DNA from: Conchocele bisecta
Lineage: Eukaryota > Mollusca > Bivalvia > Lucinida > Thyasiridae
DNA length: 64,000 nt
Assembly: GCA_029237695.1 (NCBI GenBank)
Contig: CM055275.1
Coordinates: 12,164,899 to 12,228,898, forward strand
Reading direction: 5' to 3'
In this document: positions 34,483-44,654 of the stretch, one piece after another
Layout of the letters: every line of letters starts with the position of its first letter
Position numbering within the stretch: position 1 is the stretch's first letter
The notes under the pieces: model-generated
Told to the model about the DNA's origin: nothing
Database searches by the model: none
The model's input: the letters and a program-made list of their open reading frames with translations, nothing else
Translations under genes and position numbers: made by a program

Positions 34483-35986
34483 ATCCACTTTGGGACACTA
34501 TCAGACATGGAATAAAATATAACTTTATTTAGTAAGGTTTGGTTCTGGAATTATCTTTCGCACATAATTATTCCATAACTTTATGACATCTGAAATTTAA
34601 AAGTCGGAGGTGCAGAATCCCAGAAAAGAAGATAAGTCAAAAACCGAAGATGCGATGCAGTAACCAATAACACATCGAAATATGTCTTTCCCCCAATAAA
34701 CATGTATTGGTAGCACATAAGAATATTCTCCTAAGACGACGATTATCATGTTTTTGTCAAACTATGTTGTTGTTTTTTGTCAAGAATTATTGGTAATTTT
34801 ATTGATAAAAGCATGTTTCAGCAGCACATGATACTCGTCTCCTAAGACTACGTTTACGTGTCATGTTTAGGACATGTTACAATCTCGTGTTCTGGCGATA
34901 TCGAGCATGGGTTGATCGCGAAAATGCGAAGTATAATCGCGAGATTGCGAGACGAAAACACGCGATTCTATCATATTCAATCTTGCATTTTCGCAACCTC
35001 GCCCACAGGTGGAAGATCGCGCGTTTTTGCTTCGCGATGTGCATCAACACGCATGAGCAAAACTAACCAGAATTTTCTGTCTGTAACACAAGGTAAGTCG
35101 CCCTGCGTTACCTGCGTTTTATAATTCGGGTTAAAGCAAAATATATTTCCAAAAGCGAAAGGCGAGATGGCGAAAATGCGAGACGATTCTCATGTCTTTA
35201 GGAGACAGACGATTCTCATGTTTTCGCAAGACGGAAACATTGCGAAACGACAGCTCTAGACGAATCATAATGCTGTTTGTTTTATTTTGGATTGCAGATG
35301 AACGCTTTTATTTAAACATGGCAGACGTGTCCTTTATCAAAATGTTTGCAAACTGTAGATCCCGATGAGCTGGCTATTCACGAGCCGTCTCATCAGGATC
35401 TACGCCATTCGTACGTACTTTATTTATACCAAAACAAAATTACCCCTAATACAGCGTAATGTAACAGTTACACACGGATAACCACAGTGCATGGTTTCTT
35501 TATTTTATTTTAAAATCACCAGAAATGGCGAGTCTTAAATACGCTAAAGCCAGTCTCTTTATAAACCGCTATGATCTCTACAGCTATCGAGACCTTCACC
35601 TGTAACAATTATACTAAATGTTTTTATATAAATATCGATAGTATAAGTATATATTAATAATACTATACATGTAGTGGATAAATATGTGCATTGTGATGGA
35701 ACTTTCTCTGTAAGAACAACTGTAGCACGAAAACGTAACGACTCGCGCGGTCAGCCGTCCGCAAATATTTATAACGACGACGTAACGTACGTCATGTCAA
35801 AACAACGTCGCTGCGACAAAGTGACGTCAGATGGGTATCTTGTTCTAGAAAGATGGTTTATCAGCTGAATACAGCATTGGTTTATATATCATATTGTTCG
35901 AGAGGGATCATATTTTCTAAATATGTTGAAAACTCAATTTCGCATTTTTGACCCATAAATGAGGTTTTCGCCTGGCGTCTCACATT
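34483..35986 (+). repeat. Inverted repeat C, left arm
   Basis: The outer end is TTATCCACTTTGGGACACTA and the inner end is AGGTTTTCGCCTGGCGTCTC. It matches 44655-46040 in reverse complement over almost its full length. Internal marks are GCATGGGTTGATCGCGAAAA, GAGATTGCGAGACGAAAACA, a GGTAAGTCGCCCTGCG segment, GCAGATGAACGCTTTTATTT and GATGAACTTTCTCTGTAAGAA-like sequence. Extra pieces here (about 34745-34800, 35003-35035 and a CGATGAGC..GCTCATCG hairpin at 35358-35400) are missing from the right arm. Confidence 0.82.
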
Positions 35987-36088
35987 ATAAGTTATTGTGA
36001 TTCTACACAGGCTATATGGTGTAATATTGCCCGTCTGGAGGTATGTTCACCCGAGGCGATAGTTTGAAACACAGTCTGGTGCTAAAAA

Positions 36089-36202
36089 ATGGCGTCCGGT
36101 CCCTTTCTTTATTTAGACCCTGCGCGGAAAACATCCAGGGAAAAACTACAGCTTCTGAATGCCAAGTTGGATAACGCATTTGTAGTTAAGCTGTTATTAT
36201 AA
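36089..36202 (+). CDS. Small open frame with good start context, unknown
   Basis: ATG in the context AAAAAATGG opens a 37-codon frame, MASGPFLYLDPARKTSREKL.., ending at TAA 36200-36202. Its composition (many Lys, Leu, Arg; a helix-forming second half) looks more protein-like than the surrounding DNA, so it could be a first exon. I do not recognise the family and see no clear splice donor, so it may equally be chance. Confidence 0.2.
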   Translation: MASGPFLYLDPARKTSREKLQLLNAKLDNAFVVKLLL

Positions 36203-36334
36203 AAACAGCGCAAACATGTTTAGGTGTGGACAGACGCCTTACTTTCGTAACTTTGCATTCAGTCGCATCGACTGCTCTAAACCTCCCTGTTACATTTTTT
36301 CTATTTGTTTAACATATATGAGTTCCTAGCTAGT

Positions 36335-36660
36335 CGGCTGAGAATGAAGGAAATGGCGTTTCACTCCTCTTAGATTTCAAACATTTCCGGTGGAGCATAC
36401 CCCCGGACCCCCTAGCAACATCCAGGCCCTTTGAGTCCTCAAGACAGGGGCCTGAGAATGCAAGAAATGGCTTGAAAAGGCGTTTCACGCCTATTCAATT
36501 TTCATAATTTACGGTGGACCATACCCCCGAACCCCTCTAGCAACATCGTGCCATTTGAGTCCTCAAGACTGGGTCCTGAGGATGCAGGAAATGGCGTTTC
36601 ACGCCTCTTTGATTTCAAAAATGTGGACCCTCCTAGCAGAATCACCCCTCACACTAATAA
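36335..36660. repeat. Tandem repeat of about 115-130 bp, three units
   Basis: Each unit has GARAATGGCGTTTCACKCCT, a GGTGGASCATACCCCCGRAC segment and TTTGAGTCCTCAAGACNGGG. The third unit is shortened. Confidence 0.7.
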
Positions 36661-36678
36661 GTTTCCCGTTCCGCCTAT

Positions 36679-36776
36679 TTGAGGGTGTGCAAGCATACAC
36701 ATTTTGTTTCATAACGCCTTTGTTCGTACGAACAAAGGCGTTATGAAACAAAATGTGTATGCTTGCACACCCTCAA
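36679..36776. repeat. 98-bp perfect palindrome, no loop
   Basis: TTGAGGGTGTGCAAGCATAC.. pairs base for base with ..GTATGCTTGCACACCCTCAA, centred between 36727 and 36728 at GTTCGTACGAAC. I found no mismatch. Such palindromes are unstable unless very young. Confidence 0.92.
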
Positions 36777-36859
36777 TTCTTAAATCAAGTGATGTAGACG
36801 TCCGTCAATGACCGAAGCGTCATATTTATGTACACGAAATAAACGTTGTTGAACCGGAT

Positions 36860-37232
36860 GTGGGCTTCGTGGCGCAATCGGTTAAGACGTTAGGCTTGGA
36901 AACTGACAAAAGGTTTCATACGCTATATTGTTGCTGGAAAATAATATGCCTGATGGCATATCTGGAGTATCATCTGGGATAAAATACCACGGCAAAGCAA
37001 ACGCCAACAGAACAGAGCCAACTATGGCATTGCTGACCCCAAATAATACTGGCGTGTAGCAGTTTATATAATGTGTTCACGGAAATCGAGAACGCTTTGA
37101 TTTAACGACGGCACTGGCTCGATGACCTTGCCAGTCGGAGCTGCCAGTCGGAGCGGGTCGAGGTGGGAATCGAATCAGGGGTCTCTCGATCTGCAGACCG
37201 ACGCTCTACCTACTGAGCTAATCCGGCCACCG
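36860..37232 (-). repeat. tRNA-derived SINE (minus strand), perhaps compound
   Basis: Read on the minus strand from 37232 it starts GGCCGGATTAGCTCAGTAGG, a Pol III A box in a standard D arm (GCTC..GAGC), and has the B box TGATTCGATTCC near 37165. The acceptor stem does not close and the anticodon stem is irregular, so it is a SINE head, not a working tRNA gene. The body runs to about 36910. The other end, on the plus strand at 36862-36905, shows a second tRNA-like 5' half (TGGCGCAATCGGTTAAGACG), so two SINE pieces may be joined. Confidence 0.65.
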
Positions 37233-37339
37233 ACGCTACAACATAGGACCAGATCCGTATTTATAGATTTCCAAAGGGAACTAACTCACTACGATTCCCC
37301 AATTGAATGACCTAGAATCTACAGGGAACGTAGAATTTT

Positions 37340-37680
37340 TTTTTTATTAATTCGTTCCCATGAAATAACAATTCGTTCCCGCGAGTTAACAATTCGTTCC
37401 CTCAATTTAACAATTCGTTCCCTCAATTTAACAATTCATTTCCTCTAATTAACAATTCGTTCCCACGAAATGACAATTCGTTCCCTCAATTTAACAATTC
37501 GTTCCCTCAAATTAACAATTCGTCCCCACGATATAACAATTCGTTCCGACGAATCAACAATTCGTTCCGGAACGAATTGTTATTTCGTGGGGACCAATTG
37601 TCATTTCGTGGGAACGAATTGTTAATTCGAGTGAACGAATTAATAAATAAAATAATTATACGTCCCCTGGGGCTAAATAT
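37340..37680. mobile_element. Foldback element of AACAATTCGTTCCC units
   Basis: About eleven left-facing units, then three right-facing units beginning at GGAACGAATTGTTATTTCG (37567). It ends TTATTAATTCGTTCCC / GAACGAATTAATAA and a CGTCCCCTGGGGC tail. It belongs to the family at 11212 and has strongly unequal arms. Confidence 0.78.
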
Positions 37681-37883
37681 ACATATTTACACGAGGTCAT
37701 TTATTTAGACAACATATCAGAATTTGTTTAGACAACATATCAGTTTACCGATGTATTTGTGTGAGTGACATGAATATTAAGTAACACCGACGTCAACACT
37801 TCATTATGTTGATGTACGTGTTATGGACTGCAAATGACCCATAGCAACCAAATGTACAGTTCTATTTAATCAAAGTGTATGAT

Positions 37884-38253
37884 CACGTGGTACTAACAAC
37901 AACAACAAGTAATGATTCAAAGTACGTATTCTTTCATAGTGTCCTTATTACGTGACGGATTTTGATGTAATATGGCGCATCAAACGCGTATTGTTAAGCT
38001 GCATTTGGTGGTCTCTTTATTTTCGCACAAACTTCTGTCGTTTTTGCGAAGAATCGATTTCCGTGTCTCTGACACGGAATTAGATTCTTCGCAAAAACGA
38101 CATAAGTCTGTGCCAAACTCCCTAGACCACACAATTCAGCTCATGAAGACGCGTTTGCTGCGCCATATTACATCAAAATCCATCACGTAATAAGGACACT
38201 ATGAACGAATACGTACTTTGAATCGGTACTTGTTGTTGTTGTTAGTACCACGT
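37884..38253. mobile_element. Foldback MITE of about 370 bp
   Basis: The arms run from CACGTGGTACTAACAACAAC through AAAGTACGTATTCTTTCATA and TGACGGATTTTGATGTAATA to a central GATTTCCGTGTCTCTGACAC hairpin, and back. The match is high along the full length. Confidence 0.82.
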
Positions 38254-38383
38254 TTCATAAAAATCCGTTGAATATTAAGGAGAATATCAAATAATACTTA
38301 CTTTGGAGTGCGTTGATCATGCACCTTGTTTACTCAACTAAGCATGTATTGTATTCAATGCGAAATTCGCCGAATCTGAGGCC

Positions 38384-39121
38384 CGTTTCACTAAATTTCG
38401 TACGATAAAAATGCTCGTACGAAGAGATTTCTATGAATTTGCTTATCACATTAAGGTACATGTCCACTCCTCAGTAAGCACACAATGTTGTTCATAGGAA
38501 TTAAATAAGTGTATAATTGTATCACTATTCCACCAGTTCTAAAAAATACAAATGCCCGGAAAACAGATATAATCATTTAGTAATATTTATTTTACTGACA
38601 GTGACGCGCGTTGGTATCAGGCTATTTTCATATGCAAATGAGGAATGATATTTTTTACTTATTTATACTAATGAAATGCGTCACCTGAAAACATAACATT
38701 TTTGACAGATTATAAAGTATGATCATTTCACATCAAAAAATAAATACAGAGAATAAATAGTAATATCCGTTAACATTTTAAGGAAACACGGTTATCGCCC
38801 CTCATATCAGTGTGACATTTTGTCTCTAAAATAAAATGTATAATAATGCCAATCAATACGTGGGATAACGGTGAATGAATGTTCATCTTGCCAGAAAATG
38901 TCATACGTACAGACTATACAAAAGTATCTGTATCATTATAGTGGGCATGTACCTTTAACGTTTTTCTCTAATGCCACCAATTGTACCTACGTGATCATGT
39001 CATTACATGTAGCAAATCCACGAAAGATTTACAAAAATAGGCTGTCAGAACAAATGTTATTGTGGATTTACATTTTGCACTTGCGAACTTCTCAGTCATA
39101 CTGAGTTTAGTGAAACGGGCC
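38384..39121. mobile_element. MITE family 1 split by a nested MITE family 2
   Basis: The outer ends GCCCGTTTCACTAAATTTCG and GAGTTTAGTGAAACGGGCC belong to family 1. Between them, 38450-38965 is a complete family 2 element, TTAAGGTACATGTCCACTCC to AGTGGGCATGTACCTTTAA. This gives a clear order: family 1 inserted first, family 2 later. Confidence 0.78.
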
Positions 39122-39309
39122 CTGAGACACAAGAGAGATCATTCGGTACGGGTAATTTATTTATTTAACCCTTTCACCCCTAAGTATTTGGAATGTAGTT
39201 TGATATGTTAATTTTATAAACCAATCCAACCGTTAAAAATGGTTTACAGACGAGTCCATTTATGAAAAGGGTGTATTTTTTGTTCTCAAAAATATGGAAA
39301 TTGCTTGCA

Positions 39310-39392
39310 AAAAGTGCAGATCCTGAAGAGACGGCTCGTTACGAACCGGCTCATCTGGATCTGCACTGTTTGCATAAACCGCTATAGCGGGC
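39310..39392. repeat. Hairpin repeat GCAGATCC..GGATCTGC
   Basis: GTGCAGATCCTGAAGAGACG, GCTCGT..ACGAGCCGG-type centre and CATCTGGATCTGCACT form a hairpin. Other copies or halves are at 35358-35408, 40012-40070, 47525-47555 and 49380-49412. Confidence 0.7.
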
Positions 39393-39844
39393 TTTCGGGT
39401 TCAAAGGGTTAAGCAGGAGAGCTGATCATCGTGAAATTATGCACGAGTTATTGGGTCCTTGCGCTAAACAAACGAGTGAGCGTTGCCGTAAAAGTGATTT
39501 TCAGACAAAAAAAATTCCACATATATCTACGTTCCAATTAGAAAATAAACAACTCAGTTTGGTTATCGCATGGGGATTTCAAACAATTTTGAATATGTTT
39601 GTCATGAAGCCTAGTTTCAAATCTATCCCCAAGCTGATCGTAGGAGGCTGATTTATCTCTCTAGACACTAATTAGACCTATATTTTAATTGATCCAAAGC
39701 AGGATGCGTGCATTATAGCATATTATGCAAGTATAGGAACATTATTCATACGGGAAACGAAACTATGGCAAAAGTTGAGATAAATTGGCACAGCAAAATG
39801 AATTGTGGTGTACAACCTTTTAACAAATATTCCGTTCTAATTTT

Positions 39845-39902
39845 GTGTCGTTGGCCCGACCTTAAATGGCCTTAGCTATTGAAACACCAATAAACTAATC
39901 AA
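39845..39902 (+). repeat. Retroposon-like 3' tail
   Basis: TTGGCCCGACCTTAAATGGC then CTTAGCTATTGAAACACCAA and TAAAC; same tail as at 765-850 and 4486-4562. Confidence 0.45.
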
Positions 39903-40974
39903 ATTAGGGAAGGTGATTATTATATATTTAAGCTATGTTCGGATATGTTTGGGATTTACTATGTTTAAGCATTTCAACATCACAGGCCTGTATAGTGGTA
40001 TTGGCAAATAGTGTAGATCCAGATGAGCTGGCTCGTGACGAGCCGTCTCATCAGGATCTGCAAATAATGTTCACATTTTGAGAACAAGAACACTAACTTT
40101 TCATAAATGGACTAGTCTAAAAATCACTTTGTGACCATTGGATTGGTTGCAAAATTAACATATCAAAGTCCATTATAATGACTTAGAGGTGAAATGGTAT
40201 ACGACCGAGTATAGTATCACAGTCATCGATAAATCAAAGTACTGAAATATGTTATCTCTACAAAAACTGATCACTTGCGGAACTAGAGACTGAAAGTTGC
40301 ATATTTTCTCAATCATCATCCAGAGTCAAATGTACTGCGATGGTGCAAACCCGTTCCCATATATACGTCTTCTCTAGAATAAATTACTGTATGAAACTCC
40401 AAGAAAATGTTCTATGAAACTGGCGGCTAACTGGTCACTGCTACCTAACCATGCTAACTGTGAGAACTAAAGATAATAGCTGCTGTATTCATACGCACGA
40501 AATGTCTTGATTCGTATTTTCCAGAATTTAACTGATGGACTGACCCAAAAACTGTGAAAACTATAGAGAATAGTATATGTAGAGTTTTAGATACAAAGAA
40601 AGACAGACCAAAACGCCATAGGATAAGTTGAGATACAATGAGGGATGGTAACTAGTTATTTCCCTTTGCAAATCTATTTATAGAGATCCGGACCTATGCT
40701 GTAGTTCTGCGTTTATTTCTTACTTAATAGCACAAAACATTAATTTTGCGAACAGAGTAGACACAGGTCAGAGTCTGATCTGGGTCTGCACTGAACGCAA
40801 TAACATTAATAAGTGTGAACATATGAATCTGGTAAATAATGCGCCCCGGATCAGATTGCGCAGATATGTAGGTTGATCTGGAACAACACAAGTCGAAATC
40901 ACTATAATTTCTCCTTTTCATAACACATCATGATACATTCGTATGGAGCCCCGTATGGTGTATCGTGGGAATTG
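39903..40974. other. No gene seen; one hairpin repeat copy
   Basis: At 40012-40070 is TAGATCCAGATGAGCTGGCT / AGCCGTCTCATCAGGATCTG, the hairpin repeat of 39310. At about 40760-40880 is a diverged piece of the 6100-6225 repeat. I recognise nothing else. Confidence 0.4.
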
Positions 40975-41140
40975 TTATATCGTGGGAACGAATTGTTAAT
41001 TCGAGGGAACGAATTGTTAAATGGAGGGAACGAATTGTCATTTCATGGTAACGAATTTTTATTTCGAGGGAACGAATTATTATATCGTGGGAACGAATTA
41101 ATAAAAACAATCCATGTCCCCTGCGGGGCTCCGCACATTG
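40975..41140 (-). mobile_element. Single arm of the AACAATTCGTTCCC foldback
   Basis: Seven right-facing units of GTGGGAACGAATTGTTAATT type, ending GGGAACGAATTAATAA and the CCATGTCCCCTGCGGGGCTC tail. The opposite arm is absent, so this is a truncated or one-armed copy. Confidence 0.72.
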
Positions 41141-41246
41141 GCCCTTTTTACAAGCAATAAGGTGTTTATGCCCGCATCGGCATCTGCAGTTTATACCCGG
41201 TTTTAGGTAGGTCACTGTTTGCTGTATAAACATGCAGGGTCGTAAT

Positions 41247-41494
41247 TTAACATTAGACTGCTACACACAACAATTGTCGTCCGTTGTTGCTTTTATATCT
41301 TGCCTTATTTCTCAATAAAAACATGGTTTGACAGAACTTCAGAATCATTTCCAATGGAAATGATTCTGTAGTGCTGTCAAAGCATGTTGTAAATTAGTCT
41401 AAAGTGCTTTCGAAGCATATTTTTGATGATACAAATTGAAAATAGAAAATAGACAGCAAACGACAAAAAATGAAGATAGCGGTCTAAGGGTTAA
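41247..41494. mobile_element. piggyBac-like MITE, complete copy
   Basis: TTAA, then CATTAGACTGCTACACACAA at the left; GATAGCGGTCTAAGGGTTAA at the right. The core is AGAATCATTTCCAATGGAAA / TGATTCT. Best match to 9612-9836. Confidence 0.72.
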
Positions 41495-41599
41495 AACCGG
41501 TTTCAACGTTATAACGACCTACAAATTTCGCTACCGAAACTGGTATTTTGTGCTCAAATGTACTGAGATCATGTCGGACGAACCAGCTTTATGGGTACC

Positions 41600-42130
41600 T
41601 ATGGCAAGTTAAAATGCACAATGATTCATTAAACCATGGTTTGGGGCTTAAACCCTAGCTTAGGCTCATGAAACCCTAGTTTGGGCTCGCCAAATGCACA
41701 ATAATTCACTAAACCCCAGTGTGGGAGTCTAAACCATGGTTTGTGCGCTCAAACCCCAGTTTGAGCAATTATTGTGCATTTGGTCAGAAACTGCCGTTTG
41801 AGGTCGTAATCCAAATAAAAAGCATACACCCTTGTTTGGACCAAAACCACGGTAGTTTTCTTAAACCCTGGTTTGAGCAATTATTGTGCACCTGGCGGCA
41901 GAAACCACCGTTTAGACCGTCACATTATGGTTTCTGATAGCTTAAACCACGGCTTGAGCTCAAACCCCAGTTTGGACTGCCCAAACCCTAGTTTAGGCTC
42001 GCCAAATGCACAATAATTCACTAAGCCCCAGTTTGAGAGTCTAAGCCATGGTTTATGCTCTCAAACCCCAGTTTGAGCAATTATTGTGCATTTGGCCAGA
42101 AACTGCCGTTTGAGGTCGTAATCGGTATTA
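41600..42130. repeat. AAACC..GGTTT palindrome array D, left
   Basis: Clustered 12-14 bp perfect or imperfect palindromes such as AAACCATGGTTT, AAACCCTAGTTTGG and AAACCCCAGTTTG are spaced by ATGCACAATAATTCACT and GCAATTATTGTGCATTTGG. It matches 51600-52527 in reverse complement. Confidence 0.78.
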
Positions 42131-42852
42131 ATTTACGAAATCGGCCTGAACGCTGGTTTCTGCTACCCGTCACATCCCGAGTTACGATTGGTTAAGTGAT
42201 CACAAAGCCTAGTTATCATTGGCTGATCGTTTAACATATGTGTTGTGCATCCGTCACAACCCGAGTTACGATTGGTTCATCGATCTCAAAGCCTAGTTAC
42301 CATTGACTGATCGATTTAGCCTATGGTTATCGGAGGCATGGCGTAATTAAATGGCGTAATGGTCGATTATTTGGATAAAGGTGAAAATGCGGCGTAATGG
42401 GGGGAAAATCGGCGTAATTATCGGAGAGAGGTGAATGCACATCCATGCATCCATCTTTTCTTTCCTTTATTGATTTAAAAGATTGATCCTAAACCAATTA
42501 CGTATAGTAAATGGGATATGTGTAATGTGGTATGTGGCTCTTACTATTAATGTGACCAGAAACACATATTACTTATGTCTCTGATGTGACATATAACATA
42601 ATAATCCAAATAATTCATTGACTTGAATTTCAATGGCCAGAAACTGCCGTTTGAGGTCATAATCGGTAGTTAATTTACGAAATCAGTCTAAACGGTGGTT
42701 TCTGCTACCCGTCACATCCCCAGTTACGATTGGTTAAGTGATCACAAAGCCTAGTTATCATTGGCTGATCGCTTAAAATATGTTTTGTGCATCCGTCGCA
42801 ACCCGAGTTACGATTGGTTCATCGATCTCAAAGCCTAGTTACCATTGACTGA
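42098..42852 (+). repeat. 215-bp direct repeat, two copies
   Basis: 42098-42311 and 42635-42852 are near-identical, from GCCAGAAACTGCCGTTTGAG through CCCGAGTTACGATTGGTTMA to CCTAGTTACCATTGACTGA. The unit itself contains an internal repeat (GAGTTACGATTGGTT twice). The roughly 320 bases between the copies are unrelated. Confidence 0.75.
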
Positions 42853-43640
42853 AGTTAGCATTCCTAAAAATTAATTATTTTTCCTGACCGCATACAAATT
42901 TAACTTGCGATATGGCAGAACATGGAACTTGCTAAATCTCATTACCGGTACATACCGACCGAGCATAAATACATTTGAATACAGCTGAATTTATAGCATA
43001 ATTAATTGAATTAACTTGAATTTCAAGTTAGCAGTCCCAAATATTACTTATTTTTACCATGTTTACTGACCGCCAAAATATTTAACTTGCGATATCTCAT
43101 ATCATACCGACCGAGCATAACTAAATTTGAATACAGCTGAATAATTAATTGAAATAATTTAAATTTCAAATTACTATTCCTAAAAATTACTTTTTGATGA
43201 CCGCTAAAATATTTAACTTGCGATATGTCATATCATGCCGACCGAGGATAATTAAATGTGTATACACCTGAAATTATAGCATAATTAATTGAATTAGCTT
43301 GAATGTCAAGTTAGCATTCATAAAAATTACTTATTTTTGCTGACCAACACAAAATTTAACTCGCGAAATCTCATATCATACCGACGGAGAATAATTAAAT
43401 CGGAATACTGCTGAATAATTAATTAAATTTACTTGAATTTCAAGTTAGCATTCGTAAAAATTACTTATTTTTCCTGACCGCCAAAATATTTAGCTTAAAA
43501 AATCTCATATCATACCGACCGAGCATAATTAAATTGGAATACACCTGAATTTATAGCATAATTAATTGAAATAACTTGAATTTCAAGTTAGCAGTCCCAA
43601 AAATTACTTAATTTTACCGGCCGCCAAGAATGTAAACCCC
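42850..43640. repeat. Tandem satellite, about 130-160 bp, six units
   Basis: Each unit has CTTGAATTTCAAGTTAGCAT (CTTGAA-T-TTCAAG is an odd-length palindrome), AAAAATTACTTATTTTT, TGACCGCCAAAATATTTAAC and CATATCATACCGACCGAGCA, with unit length varying. A scrap of array D follows at 43630-43675. Confidence 0.75.
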
Positions 43641-43675
43641 AGTTTGAGCAATTATTGTGCATTTGGCCAGAATAT

Positions 43676-44084
43676 AGTACATATATATAGTAAGTACTAT
43701 ACTATGTATAATATAGTACACGTGATATGTGTCAGCAGCGTAGGAAGGTATTGAAAAGTGGTGCGGCAATACCGTGACTGCAAACGAGCAAAGTTCGTGA
43801 GAATGTTAGTGGGGTCCGGGGCACGGTTACACGAAGCACCCAAATCCACCCAAATCATCCACCCAAATATAGTCTAAATACATATAAATATACCACAAAT
43901 ACCCCCTAGATAGTGTCAGATAGTAGTGTAAAGCATATATTGCCAAAAAGCACATTATATAATTGACATATGTAGTCAAATAAATATGTTAAATTGGTAT
44001 ATGTTCGATTAATGCACATTGAATCACCAATCATATGGGAAATACATGCAAATATAGTTTAATATAGATAAATATGCCACAAAT
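43676..44084. other. No gene seen
   Basis: AT-rich with short direct repeats. CACCCAAATCCACCCAAAT resembles 29668-29700. No coding signal. Confidence 0.4.
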
Positions 44085-44440
44085 ACACTAGCATTACATA
44101 CTAGCATTTTATCCATATAATATCACATATCTACTGTACATACATGTATGTAAGATCTCGGTAAATGATATACTAAAACAAAAAGAAAAACATTTATCGG
44201 GTCCAATCCGCGAACACTGATACATAAAATAGGTTATACAAGCTCTGATAACGTAAGGAGAGCATAAACTGATATGCTTGAGGCACATCAGTTTATGCTC
44301 TCCTTACGTTATCAGATAAATTATTGTAGATAAATGTTTTTCTTTTTGTTTTAGTATATCATTTACCGAGATCTTACATACATGTATGTACAGTAGATAT
44401 GTGATATTATATGGATAAAATGCTATGTAATGCTAGTGTG
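44085..44440. mobile_element. Foldback MITE of about 355 bp
   Basis: ACACTAGCATTACATA through ATATCACATATCTACTGTAC and GAAAAACATTTATC pairs with its complement. The centre is a second hairpin, TCTGATAACGTAAGGAGAGC / GCTCTCCTTACGTTATCAGA. Confidence 0.82.
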
Positions 44441-44654
44441 AAAGTTCAAAAACGTACATGTAGTCGTAAACGAAACAGTACATGTTACATAGCGTCTCCC
44501 TTGCTTTATACGCGTATCTGTTTCTGATTTAATTTCATTTATGAGTGTCAGATTGCATTTAGTGAATACAATTTCGTATTTGGTAAACTCTTGCATGTAT
44601 CAATAACGAAGGAATTGTATTACACACAATGTGATAACCACCGTGACTCATCAA

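Noticed and set aside
35674..35868. Matching frames MDKYVHCD.. in both arms of inverted repeat C (35674 and 44968)
   Set aside because: Similarity comes from DNA identity of the arms. Indels between the arms do not respect the frame and no family is recognised.
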